64,000 nt of DNA from Clostridia bacterium (GTDB lineage: Bacteria; Bacillota; Clostridia; Christensenellales; DTU072), in NCBI GenBank assembly GCA_017403145.1, contig JAFQOO010000008.1, positions 38,064 to 102,063 of the forward strand, written 5' to 3'. Positions within the stretch are counted from its first letter, which is position 1; every line of letters begins with the position of its first letter. The translations under genes and the position numbers were made by a program. The notes beneath the pieces are model-generated. The model did no database searches, was not told the DNA's origin, and saw nothing but the letters and a program-made list of their open reading frames with translations. This document shows, piece after piece, positions 18,038-24,721 of the stretch.

Positions 18038-20353
18038 TTATTTGACAACGACTTCTACGCTGGTTGCCCCATTGATATACTCACCGCTATGGTAGTATAG
18101 CTCACCGTTTAGGGTTACTATGCCACTAGATGGAACGTATAGCTTTGCAGTCGTTCCACTTGGCAAAGTGAGGTTAACCATTTGGTTTCCGTTAGCGTTT
18201 TCATAATCTAACGTTATCAACCCTTTTACGCTGGGAACGGTGCAGTTTAGGTTACTATATAGCTCATATTGGGGATTTATTTCAACAAGTTCGTAACCCG
18301 CTTCTAGCGGTGTTATTCCTGCTAAATGCTTGCTCATTATAACTAGCGGTCCGCCACTCCAAGCGTGGTTCATAGTGCCTTGCCAACTATTCCAAAACTC
18401 CCAAAGAGTTGAATAATCTTCCGCTACCATATCCTCGTAACGTTCCTTGATTCTAGCGGTTGCCTCTTCGTATTTTCCCATTTCGCACAGTGCTTCCAAT
18501 ACGTAGTATTCCATATAGGGGCTGGCGTTTTGCGTTGAGGTTAGCACGCCTAGTATGGCATCATATTGATTTTTATTTGCAAGTCCTGCTAAAACTGCGA
18601 GTGCGTTTGCTCTATCATCGGGCTTTTTTACATCGCTACTCTTGTAACCGCTTTCCGTCCATAGTGCTTTGTATCCTTCGTATATGGCTTGTTTTCTTTC
18701 CGTTATAAAGGGGATATCTTCCTCTTTTTTTAGTAGGTTCGCCATTTGCTCAACACTAGAAAGTGCATAGTATACCCAAGCGTTTTCTATAGCTTTCATA
18801 TCCGCTTTCTTGCCCCAATCGGGCCAATCCCACGAGCCTTCACGATGCACCACAAGGTTATCGTCCCCCATTTGCCATAGCTTTAGATAGTCGATAGAAT
18901 AGGAGTAAACCTTTTCTATAAACGCCCTATCCCCCGTGTATTCGTAGTAGGTTAAAAAGCCCACTATTCCGGCTAACTGTTGAACGGGAAGCTCAAAGTA
19001 ATCTCCGCTTATCGGCACTACGGTTTGAAGCACTTTCGTGTCGTCAACGTGCTTTAGCATAGCGTCCACTCCCTTTTGGTACAAGAGATAGGAATTGCTA
19101 TCCATAGAGTACATAGTCATAATCATTTCGCTAGTAGCATCGCCCCACCACTGTGCCCTTTCTCTATCGGGACAATCCATATAGTTGTCGCGCATAGTAA
19201 CGTATAGGGTACGCAGGGACTTTTGCCACAAAGAATTTAGGAATTCGTCGTCGCACCTAAAGTCGCCCGCAAAGGCACTATTATATCCCGTTTCACGGTA
19301 CTTTAGGGATAAAATGGTAACTCCCTTGGGAATTTTATAGGTAACGTGCTCTCCGTTCATCCAACCAAGAGCCTCGAACTCTTGTTCCCCCTCTTTGGTT
19401 ACGTAGGTAGTGGATACTGCTCCGCTAGCTAGGGTATTTTCCGTCGTGATGCGAATTTTCTTACCTGCGGGTGCTATCACTTTTAGATATGGAGTGAACT
19501 GCGCGTTATAGGGAATATCGAGGGTGATTTTTTCGCCACCAACCTTCTTAACTACGTAATTTTCGTATCCCTTTCCGTTTTCGTAATCTTTTAAGCCATA
19601 ATCTTTTAGCATAGGTATGCCACGAGCATATAGCTTGCCATAAGCACCCTCGCTACCGCGAGCATACTCGGTTGCAATTTCCCAAGAGGATAAATCTCCC
19701 TCGGTTATCCAATTACCAATATCTTCTCTAGCATCATAATGTATGCTGTATTCGGGAAGTCGATAGTTAGGTTGATTAAAGGAACTATCAACATAGGCGC
19801 TATTCTTTTTTACCTTCCAACTTGCGTTAGAAACAAGGGTGATATCTTCCCCTATTGCTTCAAAGATAAAGCCACCTTGACCGCTACTTGAATAGGAATA
19901 GTTCTTTTCGCTCCCCCAAAACCAAACTAGGGCACGGATGTGGTTTTCACCCTCTTTAAGGTAGGGTGCGATATCGATGCTATCATAGTATCCAAAACCG
20001 CTTCCCCTTTTTACGCTACCTTCGAACACCACGTTTTGTCCGTTGACGTAAAGCCAATATTTGGAGTCGGCGGAAATATGGGCGACCAGCTTTGTGGGAA
20101 GGATATCTAAGCTAACGTTTTTTGCTAGACACATCCAAACGTTTTTCTCGTTTAGGTTTTCCTTGTCCCAAATCCACTTTGCTTGCCAATCGTTTTTCTC
20201 TTCGCTATCAAGGGCTTTGTATTCCGGTATGCTAGTGGGAATTTCATAATTATTTCTAAAAGGCACCATTTCCGCGACCTCCCACGAAAAAATAGAAGAA
20301 AGGAATGCGACCGCTATTGCAAGATATGAAACTATTGTAGTTAGAAAACGCAT
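18038..20353 (-). CDS. Alpha-L-rhamnosidase-like glycoside hydrolase (GH78 type)
   Basis: 771 aa from the ATG at 20353, chosen because GGGAGGA lies just before it. The first 29 residues are a hydrophobic signal or membrane anchor, so the enzyme is likely exported. The N-terminal jelly-roll domain (WQAKWIWDKEN, ADSKYWLYVNG) and the catalytic alpha-barrel hallmark CPDRERAQWWGD (about 394-405) match bacterial alpha-L-rhamnosidases. A C-terminal beta domain ends the protein. Rhamnose specificity is a family-level inference; related enzymes with other activities exist. It has its own promoter and terminator. Confidence 0.85.
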   Translation of the reverse strand: MRFLTTIVSYLAIAVAFLSSIFSWEVAEMVPFRNNYEIPTSIPEYKALDSEEKNDWQAKWIWDKENLNEKNVWMCLAKNVSLDILPTKLVAHISADSKYWLYVNGQNVVFEGSVKRGSGFGYYDSIDIAPYLKEGENHIRALVWFWGSEKNYSYSSSGQGGFIFEAIGEDITLVSNASWKVKKNSAYVDSSFNQPNYRLPEYSIHYDAREDIGNWITEGDLSSWEIATEYARGSEGAYGKLYARGIPMLKDYGLKDYENGKGYENYVVKKVGGEKITLDIPYNAQFTPYLKVIAPAGKKIRITTENTLASGAVSTTYVTKEGEQEFEALGWMNGEHVTYKIPKGVTILSLKYRETGYNSAFAGDFRCDDEFLNSLWQKSLRTLYVTMRDNYMDCPDRERAQWWGDATSEMIMTMYSMDSNSYLLYQKGVDAMLKHVDDTKVLQTVVPISGDYFELPVQQLAGIVGFLTYYEYTGDRAFIEKVYSYSIDYLKLWQMGDDNLVVHREGSWDWPDWGKKADMKAIENAWVYYALSSVEQMANLLKKEEDIPFITERKQAIYEGYKALWTESGYKSSDVKKPDDRANALAVLAGLANKNQYDAILGVLTSTQNASPYMEYYVLEALCEMGKYEEATARIKERYEDMVAEDYSTLWEFWNSWQGTMNHAWSGGPLVIMSKHLAGITPLEAGYELVEINPQYELYSNLNCTVPSVKGLITLDYENANGNQMVNLTLPSGTTAKLYVPSSGIVTLNGELYYHSGEYINGATSVEVVVK

Positions 20354-20391
20354 ATATCCTCCCAGCGACAATGCCACCATATAATAAAATT

Positions 20392-20420
20392 ATTTTATCA
20401 TAATAAGATAATAAATTCAA
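20392..20420 (-). promoter_or_regulatory. Promoter of the GH78 gene
   Basis: TTGAAT (20420-20415), 17 bp spacer, TAAAAT (20397-20392), minus strand. Confidence 0.65.
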
Positions 20421-20429
20421 CTTTAACAT

Positions 20430-20460
20430 AAAACAAAAGCCTAACGCTAGGTTAGGCTTT
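20430..20460 (-). terminator. Intrinsic terminator after the Sel1-repeat gene
   Basis: 10-bp perfect stem AAAGCCTAAC / GTTAGGCTTT, loop of 5, then TTTTGTTTT on the minus strand. Confidence 0.85.
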
Positions 20461-20478
20461 ATAAGGATAGAGTTTATT

Positions 20479-21426
20479 TTATAAATCGTTCAATAGCTTC
20501 GTTGCCGCCTCGTAGCCCTTATATGAAGCCTTTTGTAGCCACTTGATACCCTCGTATCTATCTACCCAAAGGTATTCTTTTTTTACAATCATATATCCCA
20601 CGCTATACATTGAATAGGCATCACCGTTTTCCGCAGCCATTAGGTAATAGGTATAGGCTCGTTCCAAGTTTTTGGGGGTGATTTTGCCAAAATAATAGGC
20701 ATCGCCGAGCTTCTTTTGTGCATTGAGATGTCCTAGACTTGCGGCCGCTGCTAATTCTTGGAGACCTTTTTGAACGTTCTTGGGGCAACCTTGTCCATTA
20801 AGATAGATTATACCAAGATTATATGATGCCGATTTGTAGTATTGGTAGGATGCCTCTTGGAAATAGGAAATTGCTTTCTTTTCATCCTTGGGATAGCCAA
20901 AAGAGCCTTGCATATAACCTACTCCGGCATTGTAGTATGCTACGCCGTAATTAGCTGTATCGATACACTCTTGGAGCAATTTGCGAGCCTTTGCGTGGTC
21001 GACTTTGCATCCGTATCCGTTAAAATAGGCATAAGCCAAAGCGTTTTTTGCGGGTACGTAATTTGCTTTTGATGCTTCTAAGGTTAGTTCAAAGAACCTA
21101 TCCAAATCCTTATCTACGCGCGCTCCCACAAAATACATTTGTCCAAGTAGGTATTTTGCAGGAATATAGTCCCAGCTGGCAATCAAATCTAAACAGTTGT
21201 ATGCCCTGTCGTAACCAGACTCCGTTCCTTCGTCATACAAAAGATGTGCAAGAGCATATATGTCCACGCTGGAATTGTAGTCCATAATTCTTTCTATTTC
21301 CTCGAGCATCTTTCCCCTATTTTTAGGGTCGTATGCAAGGTTAAAAAAACCCGCTTTGATAGCGTTCAAATACTCCTTTGCACTATATACGTAACGACCT
21401 TTATAATTACATTTAGAATAATCCAT
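20479..21426 (-). CDS. Sel1-like / TPR repeat protein
   Basis: 315 aa built almost wholly of Sel1-type 36-residue helical repeats with the A-x-x-x-L-G-x-x-Y-x-x-G pattern. Examples are AKYLLGQMYFVGARVDKD, AKNALAYAYFNGYGCKVD, ASYNLGIIYLNGQGCPKN and AQKKLGDAYYFGKI. There is no signal peptide or membrane segment, so it is a cytoplasmic scaffold. Sel1 proteins mediate protein-protein contacts; the partner here is unknown. A good promoter and a terminator bound it, so it is monocistronic. Confidence 0.85.
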   Translation of the reverse strand: MDYSKCNYKGRYVYSAKEYLNAIKAGFFNLAYDPKNRGKMLEEIERIMDYNSSVDIYALAHLLYDEGTESGYDRAYNCLDLIASWDYIPAKYLLGQMYFVGARVDKDLDRFFELTLEASKANYVPAKNALAYAYFNGYGCKVDHAKARKLLQECIDTANYGVAYYNAGVGYMQGSFGYPKDEKKAISYFQEASYQYYKSASYNLGIIYLNGQGCPKNVQKGLQELAAAASLGHLNAQKKLGDAYYFGKITPKNLERAYTYYLMAAENGDAYSMYSVGYMIVKKEYLWVDRYEGIKWLQKASYKGYEAATKLLNDL

Positions 21427-21486
21427 AACTACCTCTCTAGCAGTTTATTATATTTGTATAACTTGATACGAATACTAGTTGTTTTT

Positions 21487-21515
21487 ATTATAATTCTTTA
21501 TTTGATAATAATCAA
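21487..21515 (-). promoter_or_regulatory. Promoter of the Sel1-repeat gene
   Basis: TTGATT (21515-21510), 17 bp spacer, TATAAT (21492-21487), minus strand. Confidence 0.65.
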
Positions 21516-21587
21516 TACGATAAACTAAATTTATAGTAATTAAGAAAAACACTCATTGAGACGTACTATGCACGTTCTTCTAACTTT

Positions 21588-21613
21588 AAAAAAACACACA
21601 TTCAAGTGTGTCT
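21588..21613 (-). terminator. Intrinsic terminator after the 81-aa membrane protein gene
   Basis: Stem ACACAC / GTGTGT around a 5-6 base loop, followed by a run of seven T on the minus strand. Confidence 0.7.
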
Positions 21614-21631
21614 TTTTGCTCGATACTCTAG

Positions 21632-21877
21632 TTACTTCCTATCCTTTTTGAATACGACCGCACCAACAAGGAAGCTCGATATACTACCAAACGTAAGCAA
21701 CGTGCCAAGTTGTCCAATAAGGTCGGTAACAAAAGGCTTGCCGGCTTCTTCGTGCCAAGTGAGAGTTAAGCCGTCATCCGTTACGTAATGGAAAACGTAA
21801 TAATTGATGGCAAAAACCACTAGTGCTAAAATCAAGAATATAACACCGAGTTTAAATAGCCTTTTTCTAGTATTCAT
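21632..21877 (-). CDS. Small two-helix membrane protein, unknown
   Basis: 81 aa. Two hydrophobic segments (about 9-30 and 55-75) are joined by an extracytoplasmic loop containing TWHEEAGKP; both ends are basic, so N-in/C-in topology is likely. AAGGAG precedes the ATG and a terminator follows, supporting expression. No family recognised. Confidence 0.6.
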   Translation of the reverse strand: MNTRKRLFKLGVIFLILALVVFAINYYVFHYVTDDGLTLTWHEEAGKPFVTDLIGQLGTLLTFGSISSFLVGAVVFKKDRK

Positions 21878-22070
21878 ATTTTCTCCTTATCATATTATGC
21901 CCCTATACGAGCATAATTTATTACACCCATTATACCACACACTCTATTGTAAATAAAGGAAACTACTGCTTTGATAGCGCCAAAACATATCCCATTAAAC
22001 AAAATCCTTACCCATCGATAAAGGTCTTTTTTATTTTATTGTTCGTTTTATAAAATATAATTAAATGTTT

Positions 22071-22712
22071 TTAGTCATCTTTTTCAATATATTTCATATA
22101 AACTTCAGATATAACTTCAGCAAAAATAGAACGTGATTTTTTATTTGGATTATTGTTGTTATTTTTCTTTTCAATATATAAGTCTCTTACTTTCTGCCAA
22201 AATCCATTTTTCTTTATTTCTTCAACTTTTTCTTTTATTTTAGAGAAACCATTAGGTTGATATTGCCATTCATATTGTTGTTTCGTTTTATTAAAATGAA
22301 TATATTGTTGCCTTCCATCATCACAATCATAAACAACAGCAAAATCGCAGCTATGAAGTATCCTAGAATTCGTTCTGTCTTTCACTTTAATAGTAATCAC
22401 TCTTTTACTATCTTCACAATAATCATATTTAAATAAATGATTATATTTATTAAATCCATTTATTAAAATTTCCTTTATCTCTTGCGCTGTATAATTTTCT
22501 TCATCATCATTTACTCTCAAATTGATGTCAAAATCATAACCAATGTTTGATTTCTCGTCTATAGTTATCATATTTCTAGACGCGCTACCAATAAAGTCAT
22601 ATCTAAATGTAAAATACTCTCTCACTTCATCTTGAACTAAGTTAATCAAATTAATCAATTCTTGTTTTACGGGTTGATATTCTTTTTTTGTAACATACTT
22701 GAATTTGCTCAT
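22071..22712 (-). CDS. Orphan nucleotidyltransferase-fold protein
   Basis: 213 aa. The sequence FIGSASRNM (41-48) followed by GYDFDINLRV (59-68) is the GS...DxD active site of the polymerase-beta-like nucleotidyltransferase superfamily; CDFAVV later supplies a likely third acidic residue. It resembles the OAS/CD-NTase and MNT side of the superfamily more than CCA enzymes, but I cannot place it in a named clade. No effector or HEPN partner is adjacent. It is more AT-rich than its neighbours and has its own consensus promoter, compatible with recent acquisition. Confidence 0.7.
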   Translation of the reverse strand: MSKFKYVTKKEYQPVKQELINLINLVQDEVREYFTFRYDFIGSASRNMITIDEKSNIGYDFDINLRVNDDEENYTAQEIKEILINGFNKYNHLFKYDYCEDSKRVITIKVKDRTNSRILHSCDFAVVYDCDDGRQQYIHFNKTKQQYEWQYQPNGFSKIKEKVEEIKKNGFWQKVRDLYIEKKNNNNNPNKKSRSIFAEVISEVYMKYIEKDD

Positions 22713-22771
22713 ATTTTTCTCCTTAATATTCCCTCTCCGACCATTTACTAGTTATTTTAATAAATCATAGA

Positions 22772-22800
22772 ATAATACTATAAAAAATGCTGTTTGTCAA
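22772..22800 (-). promoter_or_regulatory. Promoter of the orphan nucleotidyltransferase gene
   Basis: TTGACA (22800-22795), 17 bp spacer, TATTAT (22777-22772), minus strand; AAGGAG precedes the ATG at 22712. Confidence 0.7.
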
Positions 22801-22871
22801 TATCGCTTATGGATTTTGATTACAAAAAATTATATTTTCTCCATCTTTGATATATTGCATACTTTTATAAA

Positions 22872-23000
22872 CTTTAGGTAAGAACCGTTAGCTTAGATGA
22901 AGAACGAGCAAAACAAAAAAGCCACCCGATGGGACTTTACTTTTCGTAAACGACCGAGGGAGAGTTTTAGTTTGTAAAGCTATTCGCTGAATTGCACAGG
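22872..23000. repeat. Decayed upstream copy of the rpsR terminator region
   Basis: A 66-base core (22895-22960) is identical to 23051-23116, and similarity extends on both sides (from the AGGTAAGA motif to ATTCGCT). In this copy the stem arm GGGTGGCTTTT has changed to GGGAGAGTTTT, so the hairpin is weakened. The unit spacing is 156 bases. The rest of the 445-base gap between rpsR and the nucleotidyltransferase gene holds only that gene's promoter. Confidence 0.85.
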
Positions 23001-23070
23001 CTTATTTTACTCCTATTCTTTATTACGCTTCAGGTAAGACACGCTAGTTAAGATGAAGAACGAGCAAAAC

Positions 23071-23125
23071 AAAAAAGCCACCCGATGGGACTTTACTTTT
23101 CGTAAACGACCGAGGGTGGCTTTTG
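23071..23125 (-). terminator. Intrinsic terminator of the rpsF-ssb-rpsR operon
   Basis: Long stem AAAAGCCACCC / GGGTGGCTTTT capped by an inner GTTTAC/GTAAAG helix, with a T run on the minus strand. An outer inverted repeat TAAGACACGCT / AGCGTGTCTTA (around 23035-23047 and 23149-23159) encloses it and overlaps the rpsR stop. Confidence 0.85.
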
Positions 23126-23157
23126 TTTTGTAATGTTATTCGCTTAAATAGCGTGTC

Positions 23158-23457
23158 TTACTCGCCTTTGAAAGGAAGAAGAGCCATTATACGTGCACGC
23201 TTAATTGCGGTTGCAAGTGCGCGTTGATGTTTAACGCAAACACCACTCATTCTTCTGGGAAGAATCTTGCCTTTTTCAGCGATGTAGCGAGGACGTTTTT
23301 CACCGTCTTTGTAGCTACGTTCAGAGGACTTTTCGATTTCTTTTGCAAGTGCGATATAATCGATTTCGTCAACCTTGTTTACGCAGAAGGGGCAAACTTT
23401 CTTTTTGGGTGCGCGCTTTCCAGCAGGTCTTGCGGGTCTAGCAGTCTTATTTTCCAT
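23158..23457 (-). CDS. rpsR: 30S ribosomal protein S18
   Basis: 99 aa. The core [15 protein letters not shown] and [20 protein letters not shown] followed by [13 protein letters not shown] is unmistakable. Cysteines at CPFC and GVCVKH make this a zinc-type (C+) S18. Between IDY and the EKGKILPRR block there are about 14 more residues than in typical S18 proteins, rich in E, K, S and R. It is the third gene of the S6-SSB-S18 operon. Confidence 0.95.
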   Translation of the reverse strand: MENKTARPARPAGKRAPKKKVCPFCVNKVDEIDYIALAKEIEKSSERSYKDGEKRPRYIAEKGKILPRRMSGVCVKHQRALATAIKRARIMALLPFKGE

Positions 23458-23481
23458 ATTTATACTCCTTATACTCTAAAA

Positions 23482-23910
23482 TTAGAAGGGAAGGTCGTCG
23501 TCATTAGCAACGGGACGTGCATCTTCCACTCTGGGAACTCTCCTGGTTTCGCGTACTTCGGGGATATCGGGGATATCATCGGAGCCGTTTTCGTTACGGG
23601 TGGAGAGAAATTGTACTTCGTCTGCAACGATTTCGGTAACGTATCTTCTTACACCGTTAGCGTCGTCATAGGTGCGGGTTTGGATAGAACCGCTAACGCC
23701 AACTTTGGAACCTTTTTTGAGGTGCTTTGCGCAGTTTTCTGCTTGGTTTCTCCAGCAAACTACGGGCAAGAAGTCGGTTTGTTTGTCTCCGTTTTGGCTC
23801 GAATAGGAGCGGTTAACAGCGACGGTGAAACGGCAAACACAAATGTTAGAAGGGGTGTAAGATTGTTCTGGGTCTTTGGTTAGGTTACCAATCAAAATAA
23901 CTTTGTTCAT
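23482..23910 (-). CDS. ssb: Single-stranded DNA-binding protein
   Basis: 142 aa. N-terminal OB fold begins MNKVILIGNLTKDPE and continues with the FTVAVNR strand and DFLPVVCWRNQAE; an acidic linker ends in DDDLPF, the tip that recruits replication and repair partners. It sits between rpsF and rpsR with 13- and 24-base gaps, the standard Firmicute operon. Confidence 0.97.
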   Translation of the reverse strand: MNKVILIGNLTKDPEQSYTPSNICVCRFTVAVNRSYSSQNGDKQTDFLPVVCWRNQAENCAKHLKKGSKVGVSGSIQTRTYDDANGVRRYVTEIVADEVQFLSTRNENGSDDIPDIPEVRETRRVPRVEDARPVANDDDLPF

Positions 23911-23923
23911 ACTACTCCTCCAA

Positions 23924-24208
23924 TTAGAATTGCTTGGTTATCATTTGACGAACAACGTTTTCGTTAATTCTCATTTGTCTGTCAAGTTCTGCGGGAACTG
24001 TTGCAGCAGCTTCGAATTGAACAAGAACGTAGTAGCCTTCGGTCTTATAGTTGATAGGATATGCGTACTTGCGAGTACCCCACTTGTCAACCATACTTAC
24101 AGAACCGCCAAGACTTTCGATAAGGTCAGTAAACTTGGTGATAACTGCTTCTTTCGCTTCGTCTTCAATACCGTTTTCGATGATGAATAAAACTTGGTAT
24201 TTGTTCAT
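23924..24208 (-). CDS. rpsF: 30S ribosomal protein S6
   Basis: 94 aa, full length. MNKYQVLFIIENGIED, the WGTRKYAYPINYKTEGYYVL block and the NENVVRQMI end are diagnostic. It is the first gene of the S6-SSB-S18 operon, with an AGGAGGT ribosome site and a consensus promoter. Confidence 0.97.
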   Translation of the reverse strand: MNKYQVLFIIENGIEDEAKEAVITKFTDLIESLGGSVSMVDKWGTRKYAYPINYKTEGYYVLVQFEAAATVPAELDRQMRINENVVRQMITKQF

Positions 24209-24282
24209 ATTATTTTACCTCCTTTTGGACTTATGGCTCTACCATTTGGGTAGAACAAGGATTTATAGTTGCCTACAAATGC
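24209..24282 (-). promoter_or_regulatory. 5' leader of rpsF, possible S6:S18 autoregulatory RNA
   Basis: About 74 bases between the expected transcription start and ATG. It contains a TCTACC / GGTAGA hairpin just before the AGGAGGT site. S6 operons often carry a leader bound by S6:S18; the position fits, but I could not identify the conserved bulge with confidence. Confidence 0.3.
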
Positions 24283-24288
24283 TTTAAT

Positions 24289-24317
24289 ATTATATATATA
24301 ATAAATTGACTTGTAAA
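24289..24317 (-). promoter_or_regulatory. Promoter of rpsF-ssb-rpsR
   Basis: TTTACA (24317-24312), 17 bp spacer, TATAAT (24294-24289), minus strand. Confidence 0.75.
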
Positions 24318-24380
24318 GCAATTTTTCAAACTTTTTCCACTATTTCTTATAATTTTTCCAAAAAAATTTACAAAAATGTG

Positions 24381-24409
24381 TTGACAAATACCCCTCGGGG
24401 GTATATATT
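24381..24409 (+). promoter_or_regulatory. Promoter of csoR-P1B ATPase operon
   Basis: TTGACA (24381-24386), 17 bp spacer, TATATT (24404-24409). A CsoR-type palindrome occupies the spacer, so repressor binding would exclude RNA polymerase. Confidence 0.8.
24388..24404. promoter_or_regulatory. CsoR operator, copy 1
   Basis: 17-base palindrome ATACCCC-TCG-GGGGTAT between the -35 and -10 boxes. CsoR/RcnR-family operators have this form of A/T-flanked C-run and G-run halves. Confidence 0.8.
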
Positions 24410-24423
24410 AGTAACATAAACTG

Positions 24424-24440
24424 ATACCCCTCGGGGGTAT
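24424..24440. promoter_or_regulatory. CsoR operator, copy 2
   Basis: Exact second copy of the same 17-base palindrome, 36 bases from the first. It lies downstream of the -10 box and just before the AAAGGAG ribosome site of csoR. Confidence 0.8.
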
Positions 24441-24454
24441 ATAAAGGAGCATAT

Positions 24455-24712
24455 ATGAAAGAATATGGTAAAGAATGTATTACAAGACTCAACCGCATCG
24501 ATGGTCAAATAAAAGGCATCGTTAAGATGATAGAAAACGGCGAAGAATGTGAAAAGATACTCGTACAACTGCACGCTTGCACTTGTGCGCTAAAAAAGAC
24601 TAGTAACATTATTCTAAAAAACCATCTTAACACTTGCGTTAAAGAATCGATAGAACGCGGTGAAGAAGACGTAATGCAAGCGTTCACCCAAATCATAGAA
24701 AAATTTATTTAG
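24455..24712 (+). CDS. csoR: CsoR-family copper-sensing repressor
   Basis: 85 aa, all-helical DUF156 protein. The Cu(I) ligand set C32, H57 and C61 has the same spacing (25 and 4) as the Cys-His-Cys triad of characterised CsoR, so copper(I) is the most likely signal; the CstR sulfur-sensing pattern lacks the histidine. Extra cysteines at 42 and 44 are not part of the classic site. It should repress its own promoter through the two palindromes. It is followed nine bases later by the P1B ATPase gene. Confidence 0.93.
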   Translation: MKEYGKECITRLNRIDGQIKGIVKMIENGEECEKILVQLHACTCALKKTSNIILKNHLNTCVKESIERGEEDVMQAFTQIIEKFI

Positions 24713-24721
24713 GAGTTATAT

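Noticed and set aside
22893..23117. CRISPR-like repeats
   Set aside because: Only two copies, 66 bases long, clearly derived from a terminator; no repeat-spacer pattern and no cas genes anywhere in the window.
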